NCBI GenBank assembly: GCA_017405785.1
Contig: JAFQZR010000011.1
Span: 1-64,000 of the forward strand
Direction of reading: 5' to 3'
Source of the DNA: Erysipelotrichaceae bacterium
Lineage (GTDB): Bacteria > Bacillota_I > Bacilli_A > Erysipelotrichales > Erysipelotrichaceae
DNA length: 64,000 nt
The position numbers and the translations under genes were made by a program. The stretch's first letter is position 1, and each line of letters begins with the position of its first letter. The notes beneath the pieces were generated by a model. It did no database searches and had not been told where the DNA came from. It saw only the letters and a list, made by a program, of their open reading frames with translations. Shown here piece by piece: positions 26,376 through 35,338 of the stretch.

Positions 26376-26384
26376 ATTATAACA
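26376..26384 (-). promoter_or_regulatory. murE promoter, predicted leaderless start
   Basis: Extended -10 TG-T-TATAAT with hexamer 26381-26376, then TCAGTT and the murE ATG at 26369. The predicted +1 coincides with A of the ATG. The -35 region is only a T-rich stretch. There is no purine-rich RBS between. Confidence 0.65.
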
Positions 26385-26420
26385 CTCGCAAACACGTAAA
26401 AAAAGCATACCGAAAAACAT

Positions 26421-26449
26421 TTGCAACATTATATTCATAAAAGTAGAAT
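26421..26449 (+). promoter_or_regulatory. Promoter of the lipoprotein–LTA synthase pair, predicted leaderless start
   Basis: TTGCAA (26421-26426), a 17-nt spacer and TAGAAT (26444-26449), then 6 nt and the ATG at 26456. No Shine-Dalgarno is possible in the remaining bases if transcription starts at +1. Confidence 0.7.
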
Positions 26450-26455
26450 ATATGT

Positions 26456-27175
26456 ATGAAAAAAATTAAGTTGTTACTGTCAGTCATTTTGACAGCCTCG
26501 CTGCTGACGGGATGTGCCAACATGCACACTCATCAGTGGAGCGAAGCCAATTATCAGTCCCCAAGCACCTGCTCGATCTGCGGTCTGACCAGAGGCAATC
26601 CTCTGACGGCCGATTTTGACCGTTATCAATTGAAGGCTGACATGCAGTTAAATGCCGGCAGAACATATCATACTATCTGCAGTGAAAGCGAAGATCCGAC
26701 TGAAGGCACGGTAACAGTTACCTCTGTCTCAACCGGTGAACCGTCAGATATATCAGGCTACGAAAACCAGACAGTTACCTTGACTGCCGTCTTTTCCGAT
26801 GCCGCCAGTAACGCTGCCGGCTTCCTGTATAACTATGTGATAACAGATTTCTATGACATTGAGTCATTTGAGGCTTCCTTCCGGTACAGTGAAGGAAACA
26901 TACATACCTTCACTGTTAACTATAATGGTCAGGACTATGACAAGTGCCATGTATCCGTTACAACAGGTTCCAGTGAATGGCTCAGAAAGAACGATGTCTA
27001 TGAAAAGACCGTAACCGTAACATGGAATCTGACAGTACCTCAGGGCTATGACGGCATCGTGGTCGGTTTAAGAAACAGCGGAATCGACAATTCCGGTAAG
27101 TACTTTATCTACGAATACTATAATGAAACAGACTTTCTTCTGTTCAGGGTGAACAATCATGAAAACGGTAATTGA
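26456..27175 (+). CDS. Secreted lipoprotein with zinc-ribbon-like N terminus
   Basis: A 239-aa predicted lipoprotein. Signal peptide MKKIKLLLSVILTASLLTGC has a K-rich start, hydrophobic core and lipobox L-T-G-C at about residue 20. The mature N terminus shows H-x-H-x-W...C-x2-C-G (HTHQW and CSICG), probably a metal site. The rest is Ser/Thr-rich and beta-type with no recognised domain. It overlaps the LTA synthase-like gene by 17 nt, which suggests a shared envelope job. Function unknown. Confidence 0.85.
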   Translation: MKKIKLLLSVILTASLLTGCANMHTHQWSEANYQSPSTCSICGLTRGNPLTADFDRYQLKADMQLNAGRTYHTICSESEDPTEGTVTVTSVSTGEPSDISGYENQTVTLTAVFSDAASNAAGFLYNYVITDFYDIESFEASFRYSEGNIHTFTVNYNGQDYDKCHVSVTTGSSEWLRKNDVYEKTVTVTWNLTVPQGYDGIVVGLRNSGIDNSGKYFIYEYYNETDFLLFRVNNHENGN

Positions 27176-29177
27176 TTTCCTCAGAAAGTTTGTTCGGTAT
27201 CCCGTAATGATCTTCGCGACGGAAATGGTCTTCCATGTGATGACCTTTGACGGGCAGCCTGACAAGTATCTGCTGTACTGCCGGTTAAGCGCCATCGCGA
27301 TCGGATCACTGATCAGCCTGCTATTGTCACTGTTTCCGGCAAAGGTCAGAAACGTGTTAAGCTGTATTGTTCTGTTTGTTCTGACACTGTATGTCTGCTT
27401 TGTAATGGTCTACTACCATATCTTCCACTCCTTCTTCCTGTGGAATACCATAGGACTGGCAGGAGATGTCACGGCTTTCTACCGTGAAGCCTGGCAGGGA
27501 ACCAAGGACAGTGCCCCGATGATCCGGGCAGCCTTTGTACCTCTGATTCTCTGGATCCTGATAACCATTAAGAACAAGGCCAAATACAAGATCGGCGAAA
27601 GAATTGCCCTGGCAGTCATCGTCATCGCTGTTGCCGGTGCCCTGACCTGGCAGGTTAAGACAGCTGACAACTACAAGACCTATGTCAGAATGCAGGCCAG
27701 CCCTACTAACGCCTATTATCAGTTCGGTTATGTGACATCTACTTCATTTGACATAACCCAGACATTATTCGGAGCTCCGGAAGACACTTCCGAAGTCATA
27801 GTCATTCCAGATCTGGAGCAGATCGGATTAACTGACGTAAGAGTCTCCGAAGAAAAAGTCATCCTGAAGAACATCGTGGAAATGGATACTGCAGCCCTGA
27901 TAGCCGCAGCCCCGAACAACACGATAAAGGATCTCAGCACCTACTTCACCAGCCAGTCAGGCTCAAAGCAGAATGACTATACGGGCATATTTGAAGGAAA
28001 GAACCTGATATTCCTGACTCTGGAAGGCTTCTCCTACAAGGCGGTTTCCGAAGAACTGACCCCTACCCTTTACAAGATGATGACTGAAGGCTTTGTCTTC
28101 AATAACTTCTATGACACCATCTGGGGCGGCAGTACCGCTACCGGTGAATATGCCAACATCACAGGAAACATCTATCCAAGTGCTTCCTGTCTGCCGGAAG
28201 CGGCCGGGAAGTTCAACTATTCCGCTATGGGCAACCTGTTCAAAAGAGAAGGCTACAGTACATATGCTTTCCATAACGGTTACTATTATTACTACAGCCG
28301 TGATGAATCGCATCCGGCCTTCGGTTACGATGTTTACAAAGGTGTCGGCAACGGACTGCAGTTAAGAAATCAGCTGTGGCCTAACAGCGATGAAGAGCTG
28401 GCTGAAGCTTCTGTTCAGTACTTCATCAACAGCGACAAGCCATTCCATGTATACTACATGACCATCTCCGGTCATACCTACTACTCCTGGTCAGGCAACG
28501 TCATGGCCAGAACCCATCAGAATGAAGTTCAGGGTCTTAACTACTCCGAAGGAGTCAAGGCTTACGTGGCCACGCAGATTGAAGTTGAACTGTGCGTCAA
28601 GTATCTCTGCAATGAACTTGAGAAAGCCGGCAAGCTGGAAGATACGGTATTTGCGATGTGCGCTGACCATTATCCTTACGGCTTAAGCGATGATGAACTG
28701 GCTGAACTGTACGGTTTGCCATTAAGCGATGTCAGAGGCAATCTGGAACTCTACCACAACGGATTTATTCTGTGGTGTGCTTCCATGGAAGAACCGGTCA
28801 TTGTTGATACACCATGTTCAAGCTATGATATTCTTCCTACCCTGGCCAACCTGTTTGGCTGCGATTATGATTCCCGCTTCATCACCGGGACCGATATCCT
28901 GGCACCGGAAGAAAAGATCGTCATTATCAACACCGGTACCCATACCGGAGGCATGTGGAACTGGATCACTACTGAGGGAACCTATCATACATACTCAAAG
29001 ACCTTTGAAAAATCGGATACCTGCACCCTGACAGACGAACAGGTCGAATACTATGTAGCGGCAACCACTGCCAAGGTCGATGCCATGAGAAAGTACTCGT
29101 ATGCCCTGTTCGATAATGACTATTACTCATATGTCTTCAACAAGGACGGTACTGCCAAGTATCCGCTGAAACAGTAA
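27159..29177 (+). CDS. LTA synthase-like sulfatase-family membrane protein
   Basis: A 672-aa protein with an N-terminal membrane part (about five segments within residues 1-165) and an extracellular sulfatase-fold domain. Motifs: IFLTLEGFSYKA near the metal site, WGGSTATGEYANITG with the presumed catalytic Thr, and late MCADHYPYG with metal-binding Asp-His. The architecture is that of LtaS, which polymerises glycerol-phosphate into lipoteichoic acid from phosphatidylglycerol. Phosphoglycerol transferases of other substrates look alike, so I give no symbol. AGGGTG precedes its ATG inside the lipoprotein gene. Confidence 0.85.
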   Translation: MKTVIDFLRKFVRYPVMIFATEMVFHVMTFDGQPDKYLLYCRLSAIAIGSLISLLLSLFPAKVRNVLSCIVLFVLTLYVCFVMVYYHIFHSFFLWNTIGLAGDVTAFYREAWQGTKDSAPMIRAAFVPLILWILITIKNKAKYKIGERIALAVIVIAVAGALTWQVKTADNYKTYVRMQASPTNAYYQFGYVTSTSFDITQTLFGAPEDTSEVIVIPDLEQIGLTDVRVSEEKVILKNIVEMDTAALIAAAPNNTIKDLSTYFTSQSGSKQNDYTGIFEGKNLIFLTLEGFSYKAVSEELTPTLYKMMTEGFVFNNFYDTIWGGSTATGEYANITGNIYPSASCLPEAAGKFNYSAMGNLFKREGYSTYAFHNGYYYYYSRDESHPAFGYDVYKGVGNGLQLRNQLWPNSDEELAEASVQYFINSDKPFHVYYMTISGHTYYSWSGNVMARTHQNEVQGLNYSEGVKAYVATQIEVELCVKYLCNELEKAGKLEDTVFAMCADHYPYGLSDDELAELYGLPLSDVRGNLELYHNGFILWCASMEEPVIVDTPCSSYDILPTLANLFGCDYDSRFITGTDILAPEEKIVIINTGTHTGGMWNWITTEGTYHTYSKTFEKSDTCTLTDEQVEYYVAATTAKVDAMRKYSYALFDNDYYSYVFNKDGTAKYPLKQ

Positions 29178-29186
29178 TTACAAAAG

Positions 29187-29215
29187 AATCCTGCATATGC
29201 AGGATTTTTATTTTG
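29187..29215 (+). terminator. Terminator after the LTA synthase-like gene
   Basis: Palindrome AATCCTGCATATGCAGGATT followed by TTTTATTTT in the plus direction. Confidence 0.85.
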
Positions 29216-29220
29216 GCACA

Positions 29221-29244
29221 AAAAAAAGTCAGTATGCACTGACT
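29221..29244 (-). terminator. Terminator after rpsU
   Basis: Leftward AGTCAG, 6-nt loop, CTGACT, then seven T. It overlaps the rpsU stop codon. Confidence 0.8.
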
Positions 29245-29419
29245 ATTTCTTTCTTGCCTTGCGGGCCGCTTCCTGTTTTAATTTGCGACGTACGCCTGGT
29301 TTTACATAGTATTCTCTTTTGCGAGCTTCAGCAAGAGTACCATTGCGGCTTACCTGTCTTTTGAAACGACGTAAAGCATCATCAAGCATTTCGTTTTCCT
29401 TAAGAACTACCTTTGGCAT
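29243..29419 (-). CDS. rpsU: 30S ribosomal protein S21
   Basis: A 58-aa, highly basic small-subunit protein. It begins [10 protein letters not shown], contains [13 protein letters not shown] and E-A-R-K-R-E-Y-Y, and ends in a Lys/Arg-rich tail. GGGAGGG is upstream of the ATG. Monocistronic here, with a consensus promoter and its own terminator; the usual Firmicutes neighbour yqeY is absent. Confidence 0.97.
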   Translation of the reverse strand: MPKVVLKENEMLDDALRRFKRQVSRNGTLAEARKREYYVKPGVRRKLKQEAARKARKK

Positions 29420-29466
29420 GAACTACCCTCCCTTCTGAAACCAGCAAATATCTTTGCAACGGTTCT

Positions 29467-29495
29467 ATTATATACAACTTAAAAATAAAATGCAA
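29467..29495 (-). promoter_or_regulatory. rpsU promoter and short hairpin leader
   Basis: TTGCAT (29495-29490), a 17-nt spacer and TATAAT (29472-29467). The 5' UTR that follows can fold AACC..GCAAA with TTTGC..GGTT just ahead of the RBS, a possible autoregulatory site. Confidence 0.8.
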
Positions 29496-29504
29496 TATCC
29501 CGTT

Positions 29505-30581
29505 TTACCACCTGACATTTTCCAGATAACGGCTGAATCGGTCACGGTAATTCTCGAATTCCGACTCCCGGGCCACACACAGTAATGTATAGAATCCGTC
29601 TTTGGTATCAAACAGTCCGAACATGACCTCGTGACCACTGTTATCAATGTATGTACCTGTAACCTTGTTCTTCTCATTCACTATGATCTGGTGAGAGACG
29701 ACATTGCTGCCCCGGTAATAACGGCTGCCGTAGTCATACAGATATCCGGTCCAGCCCATCTTGTCGATGTTGGCGCGCGGCTCCAGGATCAGTTCCAGAT
29801 AAGTCCGGTTATCCGTTAATGCTGCCACGGTACCCTTTACTTCTGCCGGCTGATATTCATGTCCGCAGCAGTATGTCAGGTTCTTGTATTTCTGAGGGAT
29901 CAGCACATCGTGCTTCACTACGGTAGTGCCTCCGAATCTCTCCATGTTCAGATTCAGGGATATGACTCCGTCAGATAATGAAAGCTGTTTTATGATACCG
30001 TTTTTATCGGCCTTTATCTCAAAGCCATAGGACTCTCCTGAAAGGTATTCGTATTCTTCAACAAGATATTCACTGACAGCCAGAAAACCCTTCAGATGCT
30101 CTGAAATCGCCTCTGACGGTATCCTGAAACTGTATACTGTACTTTCTTCATCAGAAACAACTTCTATGTCCTGCCAGCTGGCTGCAGCGGCTGAAAGCTG
30201 CCGGAAATCAATGTCGGTACTGTAGAACCGGACCAGGATATCGTTCACGGGATTCTCTTCCACGCTCTGTATCTTATTGTCTATTTCCAGATACATGGTA
30301 TCAGCCATGTAATCGGCTTTGACCTTGCGTCCGGAAGCTGCGGTTATTTCCAGCATCAGATCTGCACTGTTGCGGTTGGACACACCGTTGAGTTTGAAGC
30401 CGTTGTTACTGATAAGTCCGGTTCCCGAAACTTCAAAGTTTCCGTACCGGATACTGCCCAGGCCTTTGATGAACTCCGCCAGCTGCTGCTCCGGGGTCTT
30501 TGCCGGCTGGCTGCATCCTGAGGCGGTTATCAGCATTAACAGCACAATAAAAAGAGTGATTCCCTTTTTCAGTGAAACCAT
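29505..30581 (-). CDS. Predicted lipoprotein, last gene of the scpA operon
   Basis: A 358-aa protein with signal peptide from MVSLKKGITLF, hydrophobic core and lipobox A-S-G-C. The mature part alternates short beta-like stretches; no domain is recognised. It follows Mur ligase 2 in the same direction. Two starts are plausible. ATG 30581 with AGGGAAGA gives a normal signal peptide. ATG at 30623, right after the upstream stop, has GGAG at good spacing but adds an odd H-H-D-T-E-K extension. I prefer 30581. Confidence 0.75.
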   Translation of the reverse strand: MVSLKKGITLFIVLLMLITASGCSQPAKTPEQQLAEFIKGLGSIRYGNFEVSGTGLISNNGFKLNGVSNRNSADLMLEITAASGRKVKADYMADTMYLEIDNKIQSVEENPVNDILVRFYSTDIDFRQLSAAAASWQDIEVVSDEESTVYSFRIPSEAISEHLKGFLAVSEYLVEEYEYLSGESYGFEIKADKNGIIKQLSLSDGVISLNLNMERFGGTTVVKHDVLIPQKYKNLTYCCGHEYQPAEVKGTVAALTDNRTYLELILEPRANIDKMGWTGYLYDYGSRYYRGSNVVSHQIIVNEKNKVTGTYIDNSGHEVMFGLFDTKDGFYTLLCVARESEFENYRDRFSRYLENVRW

Positions 30582-30623
30582 TCTTCCCTTTTCAGTATCG
30601 TGATGTAAACTTAAAAACTTCAT

Positions 30624-32069
30624 TTACTGATCTCCATAAAGCTCTGCGATGATGCTTCTGACGACGTTGACATCGCCTTGCCAGTATTCCTTTTCACCGC
30701 GGATATACAGATAGTCCTCATTGCCCTTGCCCAAAATCAGAACCGTATCCTGCGGATTGGCCAGTTCCAGTGCCTGACGGATGGCGGTATAGCGGTCATC
30801 GATGTAAACCGTCGATGCGTCGGATATGCCCTTTCTGATGGCATCCGCAATATCCCGCGGCGATTCCATGCGGCAGTCCGAGACTGTAAGGATGATGAGG
30901 TCGCAGACTTCATCTGCCAGTTTTCCGTATTCCCGGCGGCGTCCGGTTTCCCTGCCTCCCGGTAAGGAGAAGACGCAGATGATGCGCTTGTTGTGACGGT
31001 TGATCTTGTCAACGTATTCCATGATCTTGGCAAAGGAGTCAAGCGTTCTGGTGGAGTCAACGATGATGTTGAACGGCTGACCGGCCTTGATGCACTGCAT
31101 GCTGCCTTCCATTACCGTCAGATTACGGCATAAAGGAACCAGCTGTTCCAGAGGATAGCCGTCCTCATGCAGAATGGCTAAGGCATTGACCAGGTTATAG
31201 ATGTTGAATCTGGCAATGAGATTCGAGTATATTTCATATCTTTTGCCCTTGTGCAGAAGAATGAATTCGGTGTGGTCAGGTTCCAGACGGACACCGGTAG
31301 CTCGGTAATCAGCTCTGGCATCAAAACCATAGGTGATCAGAGTACCGTTGGTCTGCTGCGCCAGACGCATGCCGTATTCGTCATCGATGTTGATGATGGC
31401 TTTCTGAGCGGTGTTCATGTTGGAGAACAGCTTGAGCTTGCTGGCGAAATAGCGGTCATCGGATTCAATGTAATCCATCTTGCTCTTATTCAGGTTGGTA
31501 AAGCTGATGTAGTCAAAGCGGATGCCGTCCATGAAACGGGCTTCCACATAACGTGTTTCGATTTCCATCGCCACGGCCGTACAGCCTTCCTTCTTCAGTT
31601 CCCGGCAGCTCTTCTGATAGTATATGTGGTTCATTTCATTGCGGGAAACCTCACGGGAAACATTGTCTCTTACCACTCTTCTGGAGCCGATGTAGGCGGT
31701 TGGTGTGAAGTGATTGGACAGACACTGAACGATCATGGCAACCGTTCCCTTGCCGTCAGAACCGGCAATGCCGTAGACTTTCAGATTGCGCGTCGGCTGA
31801 CCGTAGAAAACATCGGCGAAATCGTTAAGGGCTGCTACCGTATCGGAAACCATAATGTAGGTTATTCCCGGGATGTAATGCTCCAGTTCACGGGAGATCA
31901 CCACGCAGATGGCACCGTTTCTGACTGCTTCCTCAATGAAATCATGGCCGTCATACACCATTCCTCTGATGCAGAAAAAGATGCCTGCTTCACCTCTGAT
32001 GCGGGAATCAGTCATGATCGTCTTTACTTCAAGAGTAGGAGCGTTTTCGAAGATCTCACCGATATTCAT
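30624..32069 (-). CDS. Second MurE-like Mur ligase, divergent
   Basis: A 481-aa Mur ligase family member, paralogous to the murE at 24807-26369. N-terminal domain (TDSRIRGEAGIFFCIRG), P-loop G-S-D-G-K-G-T, the FTNLNKSKMDYIES region (family: TNL..DHLDYH) and a conserved Lys in YFASKLKLF are present. The Walker Thr/Ser directly after Lys is Gly, the usual His is replaced, and DNPR is replaced by D-C-R-M-E-S-P. It may add an unusual residue, act as a side-chain ligase, or be weakly active. GGAGG at the end of mtaB supports the ATG at 32069. Confidence 0.8.
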   Translation of the reverse strand: MNIGEIFENAPTLEVKTIMTDSRIRGEAGIFFCIRGMVYDGHDFIEEAVRNGAICVVISRELEHYIPGITYIMVSDTVAALNDFADVFYGQPTRNLKVYGIAGSDGKGTVAMIVQCLSNHFTPTAYIGSRRVVRDNVSREVSRNEMNHIYYQKSCRELKKEGCTAVAMEIETRYVEARFMDGIRFDYISFTNLNKSKMDYIESDDRYFASKLKLFSNMNTAQKAIINIDDEYGMRLAQQTNGTLITYGFDARADYRATGVRLEPDHTEFILLHKGKRYEIYSNLIARFNIYNLVNALAILHEDGYPLEQLVPLCRNLTVMEGSMQCIKAGQPFNIIVDSTRTLDSFAKIMEYVDKINRHNKRIICVFSLPGGRETGRRREYGKLADEVCDLIILTVSDCRMESPRDIADAIRKGISDASTVYIDDRYTAIRQALELANPQDTVLILGKGNEDYLYIRGEKEYWQGDVNVVRSIIAELYGDQ

Positions 32070-32070
32070 G

Positions 32071-33360
32071 TTAACATCCTCCGATGATATGTCCTTCCAG
32101 ATACTCACCCTCTGTACTGTCGTAGTGGACAGGAAGCATCAGGGAAGTGATATCCGTATCGCTTTTGACTTTTACTTCTATGTATTCGCTGTTATGGCCG
32201 AGGTAGTAACCGTCTGCTTCTCTTTCAAACAGTACCATGCCCTGCTTGCCAATGAATCTGTTGATAAACACATTATATAATTGCCGTGACAATGCGGTCA
32301 AATCGCTCACGCGCTGCCTCTTGGTAACCCCGTTTATCTGTCCCTTCATGGCAGCAGCCACGGTATGATCCTTGGCGGCATACGGGAACACGTGCAGGAA
32401 ACTCATTCCTGTCTTTTTTATGAATTCACAGCTGCTGATAAAGTCTTCATCGCTTTCCTGCGGGAAGCCGACGATGACATCACTGGATATGCTGATGTCA
32501 GGTAATTCAGCTCTGATGTTATCAAGCCACCTCATGAACCTGGCGGTATCATAAGGTCTGTGCATCAGCTTTAAGACCTTGTCACTTCCGGCCTGTAAAG
32601 GAATATGCAGATGACGGGCAACTCTTTCATCGCTGACCATCAGATCGATCAATTCATCGGTGACTTCCGTACCTTCAATTGAAGAAATGCGCAGTCTCTG
32701 CAGCCCTTCAACTTCACCAAGCAGTCTTCTTATCAGATCAGTAAGAGTAACGCCGTTACAGCTGTAGCGTCCGGTATGGATGCCGGTAAGAACGATCTCA
32801 CGGTGTCCGGAATTCACCAGATCTCTGGCAATAGCCACGGCTCTGTCAGGATCAAGTGATCTTTCCCTGCCTCTGGCAAAAGGAATGACACAGTAACTGC
32901 AGAACTGGTTACAGCCGTCCTGGATCTTCAGATAGGCTCTGGTCTGATTAAACTGTCTGATAGCCATTTCCTCGTAAGGACAGCGTTCAAACTCTTCAAC
33001 CATCACGATCTTCTCATGAGTTTCCAGAAATCTGTCAATCAGCTCAGGCAGTTCTGTCTTATGGTTGGACCCGATCAGAATGTCACAGTCATCAAAGATG
33101 CCTTCCTTCTGATACTCCATCTGGACGTAACATCCCACCACGACCAGTACGGCATCAGGGTTGAGCTTTCTGGCCTTATGCATCATCTGACGGGATTTTG
33201 ATCCGGCTGTATTGGTTACCGTACAGCTGTTGATAATGAAAATATCTGCCGGCTGCTCACCAAAAGGCACTTCCTGATATTTCTCAGAAAGCTGCTGACT
33301 GTACCAGTTTGCCTCATAGTTATTGACCTTGCAGCCAAGATTGCAGATACTGAATTTCAT
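32071..33360 (-). CDS. mtaB: tRNA t6A37 methylthiotransferase MtaB
   Basis: A 429-aa radical-SAM enzyme converting t6A37 to ms2t6A37 in ANN-decoding tRNAs. The N-terminal UPF0004 domain has three Cys (CNLGCKVN, INSCTVT, VVGCY) for one cluster; the radical-SAM core has QDGCNQFCSYCVIPFARGRERS; a C-terminal TRAM domain follows. It abuts rsmE and is 1 nt from Mur ligase 2. Confidence 0.95.
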   Translation of the reverse strand: MKFSICNLGCKVNNYEANWYSQQLSEKYQEVPFGEQPADIFIINSCTVTNTAGSKSRQMMHKARKLNPDAVLVVVGCYVQMEYQKEGIFDDCDILIGSNHKTELPELIDRFLETHEKIVMVEEFERCPYEEMAIRQFNQTRAYLKIQDGCNQFCSYCVIPFARGRERSLDPDRAVAIARDLVNSGHREIVLTGIHTGRYSCNGVTLTDLIRRLLGEVEGLQRLRISSIEGTEVTDELIDLMVSDERVARHLHIPLQAGSDKVLKLMHRPYDTARFMRWLDNIRAELPDISISSDVIVGFPQESDEDFISSCEFIKKTGMSFLHVFPYAAKDHTVAAAMKGQINGVTKRQRVSDLTALSRQLYNVFINRFIGKQGMVLFEREADGYYLGHNSEYIEVKVKSDTDITSLMLPVHYDSTEGEYLEGHIIGGC

Positions 33361-34062
33361 TTATTTCAAACCTTCTATTACACTTAACACAAACATGACC
33401 GCCGTTTCGGCTCTCAGTATCCTGGAGCCCAGGGAGACGGATGTGAACCCCTTTTCATTGAGGGAATCTATCTCATCTGCCGTAAATCCGCCTTCCGGAC
33501 CGATCACAAACGTGATTTCATCACTGCTGAGAGTTTCTCTAAGCTTAGTCTTTTCCTCGTTTTCATAAGCCACCAGATTGACTTCCGAACGGTATTTTTC
33601 GATCTGTGAGAGCGGAATCGGTCTTTCCACCACACATAATGAAGCGCGGTTGCATTGCTGGCAGGCCTGTAAGGCGATCTTGTTCCAGCGTTCCAGTTTC
33701 TTATTGATTTCCTTATCATCCAGATGGATTATCGTTCTGGATGTCACTAACGGAACTATTACCGAAGCCCCTAATTCACAGGCTTTCTGTATCATCAGTT
33801 CCCATTTTTCCTTTTTTATCATAGCAGCCGCCACAGTTATCTTTCCTTCAGGCAGGCTGTCACACTTTTCATCGATATCTGCCTTTACCACATTGCCTTC
33901 AAAGCGCAATGAGGCCAGAAATACATTCCCTTCACCGTCAGCCAGTCTGACAGTATCACCGCTTTTCATGCGCAGGACATCGGCAATGTGATGACTCTGA
34001 GGAACATCAAAAACCGTTTCGCTTCCAACATGCAGAGCTTCAGGCACATAGAACTGACGCAT
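33361..34062 (-). CDS. rsmE: 16S rRNA m3U1498 methyltransferase
   Basis: A 233-aa SPOUT-class methyltransferase. An N-terminal PUA-like domain (MRQFYVPE) precedes the trefoil-knot domain with IGPEGGFTADEID and SLGSRILRAETA, both typical of RsmE. AGGGAAG lies upstream, and the ATG overlaps the rluB stop. Confidence 0.95.
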   Translation of the reverse strand: MRQFYVPEALHVGSETVFDVPQSHHIADVLRMKSGDTVRLADGEGNVFLASLRFEGNVVKADIDEKCDSLPEGKITVAAAMIKKEKWELMIQKACELGASVIVPLVTSRTIIHLDDKEINKKLERWNKIALQACQQCNRASLCVVERPIPLSQIEKYRSEVNLVAYENEEKTKLRETLSSDEITFVIGPEGGFTADEIDSLNEKGFTSVSLGSRILRAETAVMFVLSVIEGLK

Positions 34063-34793
34063 TACTCTTCACTTCCCTTTTGAGCCATCTCTTTAAGAGA
34101 CTTGATCTCATGCGGCTTCAGACGGCGGTAGGATCCGCTAGGCATCTGATCGTCACGTACGCAGCCGTACTGAGTGCGGTGCAGCTTGGTTACCTCATAA
34201 CCGAGTGCTTCCAGCATTCTTCTGATCTGGCGGTTACGGCCTTCATATATCGTCATGTCCAGGGAAGTCTTTCCGTTAGGAATATCCTGGTTTGTTATCG
34301 TGACCTTGGCCGGAAGAGTCTTGATGCCGTCATCAAGGGTAACACCCTTTCTCAGCTTCTCTACATCGTTTCTCTCCAGTAAGCCGTTTACGGTTACGTG
34401 GTAGGTCTTTGGCAGATGATAGCGCGGATGCATCAGCAGGTTCGCAAATTCTCCGTCATTGGTCAGAATGATCAGTCCGCTGGAATCATAGTCCAGTCTT
34501 CCTACCGGGAAGATCCTGGCGGTAGTATCGATGAGATCGGTGATCTTCTTTCTGTCATGTTCATCATTAGCCGTGGAAACATATTTTCTCGGCTTGTTTA
34601 AAAGATAGTATTCCAGTTCCTCATGAGGCAGGGCTTTGCCGTCAACGGTGATAACATCGCCTTTTTCAACCTGGGTACCTAAAACAGTAACGGTTTTACC
34701 GTTGACCTTTACTCTGCCTTCCGTGATGAGTTCTTCAGCCTTGCGGCGGCTGGTCAGCCCTGATGCGGCTATTACCTTCTGCAGTCTTTCCAT
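34062..34793 (-). CDS. rluB: rRNA pseudouridine synthase RluB-type
   Basis: A 243-aa enzyme: N-terminal S4 RNA-binding domain (about 1-60, MERLQKVIAASGLTSRRKAEELI) and RsuA/RluB catalytic domain with GRLDYDSSGLIILTNDGE carrying the catalytic Asp. In Firmicutes the scpA–scpB–rluB order is standard, with uridine 2605 (E. coli numbering) of 23S rRNA the usual target. Confidence 0.92.
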   Translation of the reverse strand: MERLQKVIAASGLTSRRKAEELITEGRVKVNGKTVTVLGTQVEKGDVITVDGKALPHEELEYYLLNKPRKYVSTANDEHDRKKITDLIDTTARIFPVGRLDYDSSGLIILTNDGEFANLLMHPRYHLPKTYHVTVNGLLERNDVEKLRKGVTLDDGIKTLPAKVTITNQDIPNGKTSLDMTIYEGRNRQIRRMLEALGYEVTKLHRTQYGCVRDDQMPSGSYRRLKPHEIKSLKEMAQKGSEE

Positions 34794-35338
34794 CAGCCAA
34801 ACAGCTCCTCATTTTCATCAGGATTGCCATAGTCAGGCAATGACGGCAGTTCGTCCAGGCTCTTCAGCTTGAAGGTATCCATGAACTGCTCAGTTACAGT
34901 ATAGGTGAAAGGTCTGCCGGCTACTTCCAGTCTTCCAGCTTCCTTTATCAGATTACGGGCCAACAGCTTTCTGATCATCATGTCGCAGCTGACGCCTCTG
35001 ATCTCTTCGATCTCCACACGGGTGATCGGTCCCTTATAGGCAATGATGGCCAGGGTTTCCAGAGCGGCCTGGGAGAACGGTCTGGTCTCGGAAGACTCAA
35101 ACAGCTTCTGACAGTACGGATGGGAAATGGCTTTGGAAACAAGCTTGTAGCGTCCGCCATAGCAGACCATCTCAATGCCTCTTTCCTCATTTTCGGTATA
35201 TCCCAGCATCATCTTATCCAACAGCTGCTGCATCTCTTCCACGCTTATTTCCAGGGTGTCTGCGAGCTGATTCAAGTTGATGCCATCATCTCCTACCACA
35301 AATAAGATTCCTTCTGTAACGGCTTCCAGATTATTCAT
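34793..35338 (-). CDS. scpB: Segregation and condensation protein B
   Basis: A 181-aa winged-helix (kite) subunit of the SMC–ScpAB condensin. Family signatures include EGILFVVGDDGI at the N terminus, RPFSQAALETLAIIAYKGPITRVEIEEIRG in the middle (read in two parts) and LGYT. It overlaps scpA by 8 nt and rluB by 1 nt. Confidence 0.96.
   Translation of the reverse strand: MNNLEAVTEGILFVVGDDGINLNQLADTLEISVEEMQQLLDKMMLGYTENEERGIEMVCYGGRYKLVSKAISHPYCQKLFESSETRPFSQAALETLAIIAYKGPITRVEIEEIRGVSCDMMIRKLLARNLIKEAGRLEVAGRPFTYTVTEQFMDTFKLKSLDELPSLPDYGNPDENEELFG

Noticed and set aside
31251-32087. Long plus-strand open frame (278 codons) opposite Mur ligase 2
   Set aside because: Same reason: antisense shadow with no RBS and no homology signal.
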